Source: Ancylobacter koreensis
GTDB lineage: Bacteria; Pseudomonadota; Alphaproteobacteria; Rhizobiales; Xanthobacteraceae
NCBI RefSeq assembly: GCF_023016525.1
Contig: NZ_JALKCG010000001.1
Location: 1,240,001-1,304,000 of the forward strand
Length of the DNA: 64,000 bases
Reading direction: 5' to 3'
Part shown: piece by piece, positions 25,500 through 34,997 of the stretch
Numbering within the stretch: the stretch's first letter is position 1
Layout of the letters: every line of letters begins with the position of its first letter
Notes under the pieces: model-generated
Seen by the model: only the letters and a program-made list of their open reading frames with translations
What the model was told of the DNA's origin: nothing
Databases searched by the model: none
Position numbers and translations under genes: made by a program

Positions 25500-25553
25500 C
25501 GGCTGCTCCGCCTAACGGTGACGCGCGGAAAATGGCCCCTGACGGGGCCTTTT
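25474..25553 (+). terminator. ilvB: ilvB attenuator: competing hairpins and intrinsic terminator
   Basis: The terminator is GGCCCC (25534-25539), loop TGAC, GGGGCC (25544-25549), then TTTT and more T-rich sequence. Upstream, GCGGAGC (25485-25491) can pair with GCTCCGC (25505-25511), and CGCGTCGCC (25476-25484) can pair with GGTGACGCG (25517-25525) with one wobble. These mutually exclusive folds cover the leader-peptide codons and stop, as needed for attenuation. Confidence 0.75.
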
Positions 25554-25610
25554 GATTTTCTGGACCTTCTTTCCGACCAAACGAACGACGAGTGTAAAAG
25601 GAACAAGACC

Positions 25611-27371
25611 ATGTTGCGCGAGATGACCGGCGCCGAAATGGTGATGCAGGCGCTGATCGACCAGGGCGTCGAGCACATGTTCGGCTATCCCGGCGGCGCC
25701 GTGCTGCCGATCTACGATGCCATGTTCCACCAGAATCAGGTGAAGCACATCCTCGTGCGCCACGAACAGGGCGCGGTGCACATGGCGGAGGGCTATGCCC
25801 GTTCCTCCGGCAAGGTCGGCGTCGTTCTCGTGACCTCGGGTCCCGGTGCCACCAACGCCGTCACCGGCCTCACCGATGCGCTGCTGGATTCGATCCCGCT
25901 GGTCTGCATCACCGGCCAGGTGCCGACCCATCTCATTGGCTCGGACGCCTTCCAGGAGTGCGACACGGTCGGCATCACCCGCCCCTGCACCAAGCACAAC
26001 TACCTCGTCCGCGACATCAACGACCTCGCCCGCGTCATGCACGAGGCGTTCTACGTCGCCCAGAACGGGCGTCCGGGCCCTGTCGTCGTCGACATCCCGA
26101 AGGACGTGCAGTTCGCCCGCGGCACCTATGTCGGGCCGGAGAATATCCAGCACCGCACCTATCAGCCGCGCCTGAAGGGCGACCCGGAGAAGATCCGCAC
26201 GGCGGTCGAGATGCTGGCCAAGGCCAAGCGGCCGATCCTCTACACCGGCGGCGGCGTCATCAATTCCGGCCCCGAGGCGAGCCGGCTGCTGCGCGAATTC
26301 GCCCGCCTGTCCGGCTATCCCGTCACCTCGACGCTGATGGGCCTCGGCGCTTTCCCGGCCTCCGACAAGCAGTGGCTGGGCATGCTCGGCATGCACGGCA
26401 CCTATGAGGCGAACATGGCGATGCATGACTGCGACGTCATGGTCTGCATCGGCGCGCGCTTCGACGACCGCATCACCGGCCGCGTCGACGCCTTCTCGCC
26501 AAACTCGAAGAAGATCCACATCGATATCGACCCGTCCTCGATCAACAAGAACATCAAGGTCGACCTTCCGATCATCGGCGACGTCAAGCACGTGCTGGAG
26601 GACATCCTCACCGTCTGGCGCGGCATGAAGGCCGAGCCCGACCGGCAGGCGCTCGCCTCATGGTGGGGGCAGATCGACCGCTGGCGCGCCCGCAAGTCGC
26701 TCTCCTTCAAGACGTCGGACCGCATCATCAAGCCGCAGCAGGCGATCAAGGCGCTGTACGATCAGGTGAAGGACAAGGACGTCTACATCACCACCGAGGT
26801 CGGCCAGCACCAGATGTGGGCGGCGCAGCACTTCCACTTCGAGGAGCCGAACCGCTGGATGACCTCCGGCGGCCTCGGCACCATGGGCTACGGCCTGCCC
26901 GCCGCCATCGGCGCGCAGGTGGCCCACCCCGACAGCCTCGTCATCGACATTGCCGGCGAAGCCTCGATCCAGATGTGCCTGCAGGAAATGTCGACCGCGC
27001 TGCAGTTCAACCTGCCGGTCAAGATCTTCGTGCTCAACAACGAGTATATGGGCATGGTGCGCCAGTGGCAGGACCTGCTGCATGGCGGGCGCTATTCGCA
27101 CTCCTATTCGGAATCGCTGCCGGACTTCGTAAAGCTGGCCGAGGCCTATGGCGGCGTCGGCATCCGCTGCTCGAACCCGGCCGATCTCGACGGTGCCATT
27201 CACGAGATGATCAGCGTCAACCGGCCGGTGCTGTTCGACTGCCTCGTCGACAAGATGGAGAACTGCCTGCCGATGATCCCGTCGGGCAAGCCGCACAACG
27301 AGATGATCCTGCCCGACAATGCGGAGGCGCTCGACGAGGCCATCGACGAGGAAGGCAAGATGCTGGTGTGA
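25611..27371 (+). CDS. ilvB: Acetolactate synthase large (catalytic) subunit
   Basis: The 586-aa thiamine-diphosphate enzyme makes acetolactate or acetohydroxybutyrate, the first common step to valine, leucine and isoleucine. The three domains are visible: the N-terminal TPP domain (GVEHMFGYPGGAVLPIYDA with the catalytic Glu in VRHEQGAVHMAEGYAR), the central FAD domain, and the C-terminal TPP domain (IDIAGEASIQMCLQEMSTAL, then NNEYMGMVRQWQDLL). ATG 25611 has AAAGGAA upstream; a longer frame to 25518 reads through the attenuator and is rejected. Regulated by the leader at 25443-25553. Confidence 0.97.
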   Translation: MLREMTGAEMVMQALIDQGVEHMFGYPGGAVLPIYDAMFHQNQVKHILVRHEQGAVHMAEGYARSSGKVGVVLVTSGPGATNAVTGLTDALLDSIPLVCITGQVPTHLIGSDAFQECDTVGITRPCTKHNYLVRDINDLARVMHEAFYVAQNGRPGPVVVDIPKDVQFARGTYVGPENIQHRTYQPRLKGDPEKIRTAVEMLAKAKRPILYTGGGVINSGPEASRLLREFARLSGYPVTSTLMGLGAFPASDKQWLGMLGMHGTYEANMAMHDCDVMVCIGARFDDRITGRVDAFSPNSKKIHIDIDPSSINKNIKVDLPIIGDVKHVLEDILTVWRGMKAEPDRQALASWWGQIDRWRARKSLSFKTSDRIIKPQQAIKALYDQVKDKDVYITTEVGQHQMWAAQHFHFEEPNRWMTSGGLGTMGYGLPAAIGAQVAHPDSLVIDIAGEASIQMCLQEMSTALQFNLPVKIFVLNNEYMGMVRQWQDLLHGGRYSHSYSESLPDFVKLAEAYGGVGIRCSNPADLDGAIHEMISVNRPVLFDCLVDKMENCLPMIPSGKPHNEMILPDNAEALDEAIDEEGKMLV

Positions 27372-27403
27372 CGGGGCGTCCGTCGCCGTCGCCTCCTTTC
27401 CCT

Positions 27404-27482
27404 CATCCCCGGGCTTGACCCGGGGGCCCAGCGTCTCGGTGCGGCCGAGTTCTGGGCGGCCGGGTCAAGCCCGGCCATGAGG
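27404..27482. repeat. Palindromic intergenic repeat, copy 2
   Basis: The ilvB-ilvN gap carries CCCCGGGCTTGACCCGGGGG-like and GTCAAGCCCGGCCATGAGG-like hairpins of the same GC-rich family seen at 14397, 35219, 39996 and 62448. It sits inside the ilvBN transcript. Confidence 0.6.
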
Positions 27483-27529
27483 AAGGATGGTTGTTCCGCT
27501 TTTCAGCTGCCCGCTTTTCAGAGTGCCCC

Positions 27530-28045
27530 ATGCCTCCCGTCAACGAGCCCGCCGAACGCCACACCCTCTCCATGCTGGTCGACAACGAGCCGGGCGTGCT
27601 TGCCCGCATCGTCGGCCTGTTTTCCGGGCGCGGCTACAATATCGACAGCCTGACCGTCTCGGAGGTCAGCCACGCCTCGCATCTCTCGCGCATCACCGTG
27701 GTGACGACGGGGGCGCCGCCGATCATCGAGCAGATCAAGAGCCAGCTCGACCGGCTGGTGCCGGTGCACCGGGTGGTCGACCTCACCGTGGTCGGCAAGG
27801 CGGTGGAGCGCGAGCTCGCGCTCATCAAGGTGCGCGGCAAGGGCGAGATCCGGCAGGAGGCGCTGCTGATCGCCGACAGCTTCCGCGCCCGCACCGTCGA
27901 CACCACACTGGAGAGCTTCGTGTTCGAGATCACCGGCAAGCCGGAGAAGGTTGACCAGTTCGTCTCGCTGCTGGAGCCGCTCGGCCTCGTCGAGGTCTCG
28001 CGCACCGGCGTCGCTGCCATCGGGCGCGGTCCGGACGGCATGTGA
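27530..28045 (+). CDS. ilvN: Acetolactate synthase small (regulatory) subunit
   Basis: The 171-aa regulatory subunit binds valine and stimulates IlvB. The N-terminal ACT domain is HTLSMLVDNEPGVLARIVGL, then FSGRGYNIDSLTVSEV; the C-terminal domain begins around ELALIKVRGKGEIRQEALLI. ATG 27530 fits the family start; a Met at 27491 is upstream of conserved sequence. Same operon as ilvB, separated by 158 bp containing a palindromic repeat. Confidence 0.97.
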   Translation: MPPVNEPAERHTLSMLVDNEPGVLARIVGLFSGRGYNIDSLTVSEVSHASHLSRITVVTTGAPPIIEQIKSQLDRLVPVHRVVDLTVVGKAVERELALIKVRGKGEIRQEALLIADSFRARTVDTTLESFVFEITGKPEKVDQFVSLLEPLGLVEVSRTGVAAIGRGPDGM

Positions 28046-28081
28046 GACGAGGCGCGGCGCTCGGCCCGCCGCGCGGAACGC

Positions 28082-28630
28082 TCAGCCGGCGAAGCCGCCG
28101 GCTTCGAGGAAGGCGTGCTCCTCGTCCGAGGAGGCGCGCCCGAGCACCGGGTTGCGGTGCGGGAAGCGGCCGAAGTCGCGGATGATGTCGCGGTGGACGA
28201 CGGCGTGGTGCACGCCCTCGTCATCGTCGGAGGCCTCGCACAGCGCGACGCAGCGCTCCTGGTCCGCCAGTTCCTCCGAATGCATGAACGGCATGTAAAT
28301 GAAGCGCCGCTCCGGCAGCTCGAAGGTGCGGTCGAAACCGCGTTCGACCGCCCGGTCCGCGATCGCGCGCGCCGCCTCGTCGGTGGCGAAGGCGCGCGGC
28401 GAGCCGCGGAACAGGTTGCGCGGGAACTGGTCGAGCAGCAGGATCAGCGCGTAGCTGCCCTCCGCCGTCTCCTGCCAGCCGTCGAGCTGCCCGGCGGCGG
28501 CCGCTTCATAGGCCGCGAGGAAGCGCGCGTGGATCGCCGCGTCGAACGCGTCGTCCTTCTCGAACCATTTCGTAGGTCCGGCCTCGCGCCAGAAGGTGAG
28601 GATGTCGGCGGGGCTGGGCAGTTCGCTCAT
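28082..28630 (-). CDS. DUF924 family protein
   Basis: A 182-aa soluble helical protein of the DUF924 family, with the diagnostic LILLLDQFPRNLFRGSPRAF and FIYMPFMHSEELADQERCVA segments. It has TPR-like helical character; no biochemical function is established. ATG 28630 follows from the family start (MSELPSPADILTFWREAG). It is convergent with ilvN and divergent from the TetR gene. Confidence 0.88.
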   Translation of the reverse strand: MSELPSPADILTFWREAGPTKWFEKDDAFDAAIHARFLAAYEAAAAGQLDGWQETAEGSYALILLLDQFPRNLFRGSPRAFATDEAARAIADRAVERGFDRTFELPERRFIYMPFMHSEELADQERCVALCEASDDDEGVHHAVVHRDIIRDFGRFPHRNPVLGRASSDEEHAFLEAGGFAG

Positions 28631-28759
28631 GGCGCGTCTCCGTCGGCGGGTGGGGTCGGCAGGACGCTGACGGAGATAGCCCGCCCGGCCGAAATGTCGA
28701 GGGCCGGGCAGACCGCCGCCGTCTTTGCTTGCACCGGCCGGCGGGCTCCTGTACACGGA

Positions 28760-28774
28760 ACCGTAACGTACGGT
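28760..28774. promoter_or_regulatory. Operator-like inverted repeat ACCGTA-N3-TACGGT before the TetR gene
   Basis: Perfect 6-bp arms (28760-28765, 28769-28774) lie in a longer imperfect palindrome, GGAACCGT at 28757-28764 and ACGGTTTCC at 28779-28787. It is 20 bp before the TetR gene start, the usual place for TetR self-repression. Confidence 0.55.
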
Positions 28775-28793
28775 ACGGACGGTTTCCGCTCGA

Positions 28794-29450
28794 ATGACCA
28801 CGCAGATCGACCTGCAAGGCGAGACGCTGACGGAGCGGCAGCAGGCCGTTCTCGACGCCGTGCTCGCGCTGATGGTCGAGCGCGGCGGCGATGTCACCAT
28901 GACGGCGGTGGCGCGCCGCGCGAGTTGCTCGAAGGAAAGCCTCTACAAATGGTTCGGCGACCGTGACGGGTTGCTCAGCGCCACCGTGCGCTGGCAGGCC
29001 TCCAAGGTGCGCGCCGGCAATTACGATCGCCAGACGCTCGATATACTCGCGCTGCGCGACAGCCTCATCCGCTTCGCCGCCAACTGGCTCGGCGTCATCT
29101 CCAGCCCCACCTCCATCGCCCTCAACCGCTTCGCCATCGCGCAGGCCGGTGCCGGCGGCAGCAATCTCGGCGCCATCATGCTGGCGAACGGGCGCTTCGC
29201 TATCGGCGAGCGGCTGAAGCCGCTGCTGGACGCCGGCCGGGAGGCCGGCCTGCTCGACTTTGACGACACCGAGACCGCCTTCCGCAGTTTCATCGGCCTT
29301 GTCGGCCGGGATGTGCAGATCCGCCTTCTGCTCGGCGACGCGCTCGACCTGCCGCCGGCCGGCATCGAGCGCGACGCCGCGCGGGCCACCGACCAGTTTC
29401 TCACCCTCCACGGCACGGAAAAGACGCGCCGGGGCAAGATCAACGCGTGA
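28794..29450 (+). CDS. TetR/AcrR-family regulator upstream of ilvC
   Basis: A 218-aa repressor. The N-terminal helix-turn-helix is VTMTAVARRASCSKESLYKW (about residues 36-55), followed by the FGDRDGLLSATV segment typical of TetR. The C-terminal ligand domain resembles the AefR-like subgroup. It lies 15 bp upstream of ilvC on the same strand and probably shares its transcript. Its ligand is unknown; a palindrome upstream suggests autoregulation. A link to ilvC control is inferred from position. Confidence 0.85.
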   Translation: MTTQIDLQGETLTERQQAVLDAVLALMVERGGDVTMTAVARRASCSKESLYKWFGDRDGLLSATVRWQASKVRAGNYDRQTLDILALRDSLIRFAANWLGVISSPTSIALNRFAIAQAGAGGSNLGAIMLANGRFAIGERLKPLLDAGREAGLLDFDDTETAFRSFIGLVGRDVQIRLLLGDALDLPPAGIERDAARATDQFLTLHGTEKTRRGKINA

Positions 29451-30485
<1,035 letters not shown>

Positions 30486-30530
30486 GCTAGTTAACAAAAT
30501 CTAACCCGCTCCGGACGCAGGTAACGACTC

Positions 30531-30548
30531 ATTAACGTTATCGTTAAT
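30531..30548. promoter_or_regulatory. Operator: ATTAACG-N4-CGTTAAT before brnT
   Basis: Perfect 7-bp arms (30531-30537, 30542-30548), AT-rich against the local background, 42 bp before the toxin gene. This is the expected site for toxin-antitoxin autoregulation. Confidence 0.6.
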
Positions 30549-30589
30549 AGCTCTCGTCTATGGTCGGCTACTCGATTGGAGTTGGCAGC

Positions 30590-30883
30590 ATGGGCGAGAC
30601 GGACGACTTCGAGTGGGACGACGACAAGGATGCGGCGAACCGTGCCAAGCACGGTTTGCCGCTCCGCCTGGGCGAGTTCGTCTTCGACGGGCGATCGCGC
30701 TTCGAGCGTTCTTCGCCCAAGCTTGTGGCCGGCGAACCCCGTTTCGAGGCGATGGCCGCCGTGGCGGGGCGTGTTATATTGTGTGTCTTCGTCTGGAGAG
30801 GGTGCAAACGGCGCCTTATATCCGTGAGACGAGTCCACCGGAGCGAAAGACGTGTCTTCGCACAAGCCCTCGAAGGAAGCTGA
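30590..30883 (+). CDS. brnT: BrnT-family ribonuclease toxin
   Basis: The 97-aa protein matches the BrnT toxin fold: FEWDDDKDAANRAKHGLPL, then GEFVFDG, and the C-terminal ISVRRVHRSERRVF. BrnT is a RelE-like ribonuclease that blocks translation when free. ATG 30590 has TTGGAG upstream. It overlaps the next gene by 32 bases, the standard toxin-first order of brnTA. It lies about 105 bp downstream of ilvC. Confidence 0.82.
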   Translation: MGETDDFEWDDDKDAANRAKHGLPLRLGEFVFDGRSRFERSSPKLVAGEPRFEAMAAVAGRVILCVFVWRGCKRRLISVRRVHRSERRVFAQALEGS

Positions 30884-31106
30884 ACGTCTGCTGCGCGGTT
30901 TCGACTGGTCGAAGGTCGATGCGCTGACGGATGAGCAGATCATCGCGGCAGCGAAGGCCGATCCCGACAGTTCATTGCCCACCGAGGTCGAACTCGCCGA
31001 ATTCGATCTTGTGCTTCCCGCCAAGGCGCGGCGGGAGAGGGCGGCGGAGAAGGCACGGGCCGAGCAGGCCGGCGAGGACAAGCCACCCAAGGAAGCCGCC
31101 GAATAG
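30852..31106 (+). CDS. brnA: BrnA-like antitoxin, apparently without the DNA-binding domain
   Basis: An 84-aa protein starting at GTG 30852 inside brnT. Residues 15-55 (DWSKVDALTDEQIIAAAKAD, then PDSS and VELAEFDLVLP) match the N-terminal toxin-binding part of BrnA. The C-terminus is a Lys/Arg/Glu-rich helix (KARRERAAEKARAEQAGEDK) ending KEAAE, with no visible ribbon-helix-helix domain, which normally binds the operator. Either another protein binds the operator or this is a distinct antitoxin class. Confidence 0.7.
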   Translation: MSSHKPSKEAERLLRGFDWSKVDALTDEQIIAAAKADPDSSLPTEVELAEFDLVLPAKARRERAAEKARAEQAGEDKPPKEAAE

Positions 31107-31117
31107 GCGAGCACGAA

Positions 31118-31143
31118 AAAGGGCGACCCGAGGGTCGCCCTTT
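31118..31143 (+). terminator. Rho-independent terminator after brnA
   Basis: AAAGGGCGACC and GGTCGCCCTTT form an 11-bp stem around a tight loop (31118-31143), 12 bp after the brnA stop. The T-tract is short but the symmetry would allow action in both directions. Confidence 0.75.
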
Positions 31144-31245
31144 CCGTTTCCAGGGTGTTTCGCCCTTGACTGAAAGTCGGGGGCTCCGGGGTGTCGGGGC
31201 CGACGTTACCGAGAAAACGCAAGCGCCTTCAATCGACGAGCATTC

Positions 31246-31767
31246 TCAATAACCTAGCGCCTTCATCGCGGCGGCGCCGGGAGCCAGCAACAGCAGGGCC
31301 CACAGCATGGCGGAGGCGATGTTGGCGATCTGGAAGCGCGTCTGCGGCATGGCGAACATGCCGGCGATAAGCGGGATCACCGCCCGCAGCGGGCCGAAGA
31401 AGCGGCCGATGAACACGCTCCACGTGCCGAAGCGGAAGAAGAACCGCTCCCCGCGCTCCATCAGCGCCGGGTAGAGCCGCAGCGGCCAGACGTGGCGGGC
31501 GCGGTCCTTGAAATGGAAGCCGAACCAGTAGGACACCGCGTCGCCCAGCGCGGCGCCGAGGGTTGCCGCCACCCATACCGGCAGGAAGGGCGCGCCGCCC
31601 GCCTCGATCAGCGCGCCGAGCCCCACCATCACGAAGGTGGCGGGGAAGAACAGCGAGATTACCGCGAGGGATTCGCCGAAGGCGAGGATGAAGGCGATCC
31701 ATGGCGCCCAATAAGCGTGGGCCTCGACGAAATCGAGCACCTGCCTTGCATAGGCTTCAAGCTCCAC
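31246..31767 (-). CDS. DedA-family membrane protein
   Basis: A 173-aa inner-membrane protein with the DedA/VTT pattern: a re-entrant region IAFILAFGESLAVISLFFPA, GDAVSYWFGFHF, and the conserved FIGRFFGPLRAVIPLIAGMF segment with the essential Arg. DedA proteins flip undecaprenyl phosphate or other lipids and are needed for envelope homeostasis. It begins 9 bp after the PuuB-like gene on the same strand. Confidence 0.88.
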   Translation of the reverse strand: MELEAYARQVLDFVEAHAYWAPWIAFILAFGESLAVISLFFPATFVMVGLGALIEAGGAPFLPVWVAATLGAALGDAVSYWFGFHFKDRARHVWPLRLYPALMERGERFFFRFGTWSVFIGRFFGPLRAVIPLIAGMFAMPQTRFQIANIASAMLWALLLLAPGAAAMKALGY

Positions 31768-31776
31768 CGCGTGCCC

Positions 31777-33057
31777 TCACAGCCGGTCGCGCAGGGCGTA
31801 GTAGCTCATGCCGGCCACCAGCAGCGGCCAGCGCATCAGCGGCCCGCCGGGGAAGGCGGGCACCGGCAGCCGCGCCAGCAGGTCGAACTCGCCGAGCTGG
31901 CCCTTCACCGCCTGCGCTAGCAGCCGGCCGAAATAGGGCGCCAGCATCACGCCTTGACCGGAATAGCCGGCGGCGGTCAGCACGCGCGGCGACAATTTCC
32001 GCACGAAGGGCATGCGGGTCATGGTGATGCCGAGAATGCCGCCCCAGCCATAGTCGATGCGGGCATCGGCGAGCTGCGGGAATATCTTGAGCATATAGGG
32101 CCGCACGAAGTCGCCGGGGTTCGGCCGCAGCCCGCGCCGGTAGCTCTCGCCGCCGCCGAACAGCAGCCGCCCGTCGCCAGAGAGGCGATAGTAATTGACC
32201 ACGAAGCGGCTGTCGGCCACCGCCGCGTCGTTGGAGATGATCTCGCGCGCCCGCGCGCCCAGCGGCTCGGTGGCGGCGATGTAATTGCAGATCGGCATCA
32301 CATGGGTGTCGACGCGCCGGTCGAGCCCGTCCTGCAGCCCATCGCCGCATTCGAGCACGAAATCCGCCTCCACCGCGCCGGCGGCGGTGACGACGCGCAC
32401 CTTCGCGCCTTCCTCGATGCGCAGCGCGCGCGAGCGTTCGAACAGCCGGGCGCCGGCACCGGCCGCCGCCCGCGCGAGGCCGAGCGCGAGGTTGAGCGGG
32501 TGCAGATGGCCGCCGCCATGGTCGATCATGCCGCCGTAATAGGCGTCCGAGCCGACCATCGCGCGCAGTTCCTCGCGCGAGAGTGGCGCGGCGTGGGGAT
32601 AGTCGTAGACCTCGTTCAGCTTGCGGGCATAGGCGTGGGAATGGGCGACATAGGCCGGCTTGTGGTCGGCGATGACGAGGCCGGGGCGCAGGTCGCAGTC
32701 GATGGCATGACGCGCGATGAGGTCGTGCAGCAGCGCCTTGGCGTCTTCCGCCAGCCGCCACAGGGCCTTGGCGTCGTCGAGCCCGACATGGGCTTCCAGC
32801 CAGTCCTGGTCGCGGCGCTGGCCGGTGTGAATCTGCCCGCCATTGCGGCCCGAGGCGCCGGAGCCGACGCGCCCGGCCTCCAGCAGCACCACGTCGAGCC
32901 CCGCCTCGGCCAGATGCAGCGCCGCGGACAGGCCGGTATAGCCGCCGCCGATGACGCAGACATCGGCACGCACCGTGCCGGCAAGCGAGGGAAAAGCGGG
33001 CAGGGGGTGCGCGGTCGCCGCGTACCAGCTCGCGGGATGGTCGGTTTCAACTGACAT
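31777..33057 (-). CDS. FAD-dependent oxidoreductase, PuuB (gamma-glutamylputrescine oxidase)-like
   Basis: A 426-aa flavoprotein of the DAO/GlpO type. FAD motif DVCVIGGGYTGLSAALHLAE (about 30-49) with EAGRVGSGASGRNGGQIHTG, the segment typical of PuuB/OrdL. PuuB oxidises gamma-glutamylputrescine in putrescine breakdown. The assignment is supported by the nearby PuuA-like synthetase and putrescine importer genes, though mutL lies between. Other gamma-glutamylamine or amino-acid substrates are possible. Confidence 0.85.
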   Translation of the reverse strand: MSVETDHPASWYAATAHPLPAFPSLAGTVRADVCVIGGGYTGLSAALHLAEAGLDVVLLEAGRVGSGASGRNGGQIHTGQRRDQDWLEAHVGLDDAKALWRLAEDAKALLHDLIARHAIDCDLRPGLVIADHKPAYVAHSHAYARKLNEVYDYPHAAPLSREELRAMVGSDAYYGGMIDHGGGHLHPLNLALGLARAAAGAGARLFERSRALRIEEGAKVRVVTAAGAVEADFVLECGDGLQDGLDRRVDTHVMPICNYIAATEPLGARAREIISNDAAVADSRFVVNYYRLSGDGRLLFGGGESYRRGLRPNPGDFVRPYMLKIFPQLADARIDYGWGGILGITMTRMPFVRKLSPRVLTAAGYSGQGVMLAPYFGRLLAQAVKGQLGEFDLLARLPVPAFPGGPLMRWPLLVAGMSYYALRDRL

Positions 33058-33080
33058 GCGCGGCTATCCTAGCCCACCCT

Positions 33081-34997
33081 TCAGCGCCGCGCGAAGAGGC
33101 GTTCGATATCGGCCAGTGCCAGGGTGACGAAAGTGGGCCGGCCGTGGTTGCACTGGGCAGCGTTCGGCGTCGCCTCCATCTCGCGCAGCAGGGCGTTCAT
33201 TTCCTCGACGCGCAGGCGGCGGCCGGCACGCACCGAGCCGTGGCAGGCCATGGTGGCGGCGATGTGCAGCAGCCGGCGCTCCAGCGGCAGCGCGTCGTCC
33301 CATTCCGCCGCGTGCTCGGCGAGTTCGCGGAGCAAAGCGGTGACGTCCGCGTCGCCGAGCAGGGCGGGCACCTCGCGCACCAGCAGCGCGCCGGGCCCGA
33401 AGGGCTCGATGACAAGGCCGAGCTTTTCCAAGGCGTTCGCCCGTTCCGCAAGCCGGCCGGCCTCGGACGGGTCGAGCTCGACGACGAGCGGCACGAGCAG
33501 CATCTGACGGGCGAGGCCGTCGCGCTCCATGGCGGCTTTCAGCTTCTCGTAGACGATGCGCTCATGGGCGGCGTGCTGGTCGACCACCACCACGCCGTCG
33601 GCGGTCTGGGCGATGATGTAGGTGGCGTGAAGCTGGGCGCGGGCGGCGCCGAGCGGGCGCTCCATCAGGTCGGGCGCGGCCGGGGCGGCATTGGCGCGGG
33701 CATCCGCGCCGGGCGCGAGGGCGAGACCGAGACCGGGCGCGCCCGTGCCGCCGAAATCGAAGTCAAAGCCCCGGGATTTCTCATGAAATCCCGGAATGTC
33801 TCCGCCCGGCGCCCCGGCAGGGCGGTGTTGGCTGTCAGGGACATTTGGGTGAGACAGGTGGGACACGCCGCCTGACCCCTCCGGCGCGGCCCAGGAGCGG
33901 GTCCAGTCATAGTTCCCCGGACGCGGCTCGGCGCGGTAGCCGGCGAAATCGGGGCGGGCGAACTGCGCCAGCTTCTCCGCCGCCGTCGAGGCGGTTCGCG
34001 GCACGGCGAGGGCCAGCGCGTCGGTGAGCGTGCGCACGATCAGCGCGCGCACATTGCCTGCGTCGCGGAAGCGCACCTCGGTCTTGGCCGGGTGCACGTT
34101 CACGTCCACCTCGCGTGGATCGAGGTCGAGGAACAGCGCCGTCACGGGGTGGCGGTCGGAGGGCAGCAGGTCGGCGTAAGCCGCGCGGATGGCGCCGATC
34201 AGCACCTTGTCGCGCACTGGCCGTCCGTTGACGAAGAGGTATTGCGACAGCGAATTGGCCTTGGCGTAGGTCGGCAGGCCGGCGAGGCCGGAGAGCCGGG
34301 CACCCTCGCGCAGGCCGTCAATGTCGAGCGCGTTGGCGCCGACCTCGTGGCCGAGCACGTCGGCGATGCGCGCGCGCCGGCCGGCCGCATCGTCCGCGCG
34401 TGCCGGCCAGGTGACGGGCGCGCGCTCGTCGGTGACAAGGGTGAAGCCGACCTCGGGGCGGGCCAGCGCGAGGCGCTTCACCGCATCGACCGCCGCCGCC
34501 GTCTCGGCGCGCTCGGATTTCAGGAATTTCAGCCGTGCCGGCGTGGCGAAGAAAAGGTCGCGCACCTCGACGCGGGTGCCGAAGCCGAGCGCGGCGGGCT
34601 TCACCGGCCCCTTCGCGCCGCCCTCGACACGGATTTCATGGGCGGTCTCGGCGCCTTTCGTCCGGCTGGTGATGGAGAGCCGCGCCACCGCGCCGATGGA
34701 GGGCAGCGCCTCGCCGCGAAAACCCAGCGTGTGGATGGCGAGCAGGTCCTCGCTGTCGAGCTTGGAGGTGGCGTGGCGCTCGACCGCGAGGGCGAGCTCG
34801 CCCGCGTCCATGCCGCAGCCGTCGTCGGTGACGCGCATCAGGCGGCGCCCGCCGCCGTCGATGACGATCTCGATGCGCCGGGCCCCGGCGTCGAGCGCGT
34901 TCTCGACGATCTCCTTCAGCGCCGCCGCCGGGCGCTCCACCACCTCGCCCGCAGCGATGCGGTCGACGAGGGTGGAGGGGAGCAGGCGCAGCGGCAT
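33081..34997 (-). CDS. mutL: DNA mismatch repair protein MutL
   Basis: The 638-aa protein has a GHKL ATPase N-terminus (LPSTLVDRIAAGEVVERPAA, with DDGCGMDAGEL and TLGFRGEALPSIGAVA) and a C-terminal dimerisation/endonuclease domain carrying the metal-binding motif DQHAAHERIVYEKL, ACHGSVRAGRRL and QCNHGRPTF. The DQHAxxE motif marks the MutH-independent nicking type. A Pro/Gly-rich linker of about 100 residues joins them. It lies inside the polyamine gene block without evident link to it. Confidence 0.97.
   Translation of the reverse strand: MPLRLLPSTLVDRIAAGEVVERPAAALKEIVENALDAGARRIEIVIDGGGRRLMRVTDDGCGMDAGELALAVERHATSKLDSEDLLAIHTLGFRGEALPSIGAVARLSITSRTKGAETAHEIRVEGGAKGPVKPAALGFGTRVEVRDLFFATPARLKFLKSERAETAAAVDAVKRLALARPEVGFTLVTDERAPVTWPARADDAAGRRARIADVLGHEVGANALDIDGLREGARLSGLAGLPTYAKANSLSQYLFVNGRPVRDKVLIGAIRAAYADLLPSDRHPVTALFLDLDPREVDVNVHPAKTEVRFRDAGNVRALIVRTLTDALALAVPRTASTAAEKLAQFARPDFAGYRAEPRPGNYDWTRSWAAPEGSGGVSHLSHPNVPDSQHRPAGAPGGDIPGFHEKSRGFDFDFGGTGAPGLGLALAPGADARANAAPAAPDLMERPLGAARAQLHATYIIAQTADGVVVVDQHAAHERIVYEKLKAAMERDGLARQMLLVPLVVELDPSEAGRLAERANALEKLGLVIEPFGPGALLVREVPALLGDADVTALLRELAEHAAEWDDALPLERRLLHIAATMACHGSVRAGRRLRVEEMNALLREMEATPNAAQCNHGRPTFVTLALADIERLFARR

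Noticed and set aside
25518-25610. Upstream extension of ilvB
   Set aside because: It crosses the attenuator terminator and lacks family similarity; ATG 25611 has a ribosome site.
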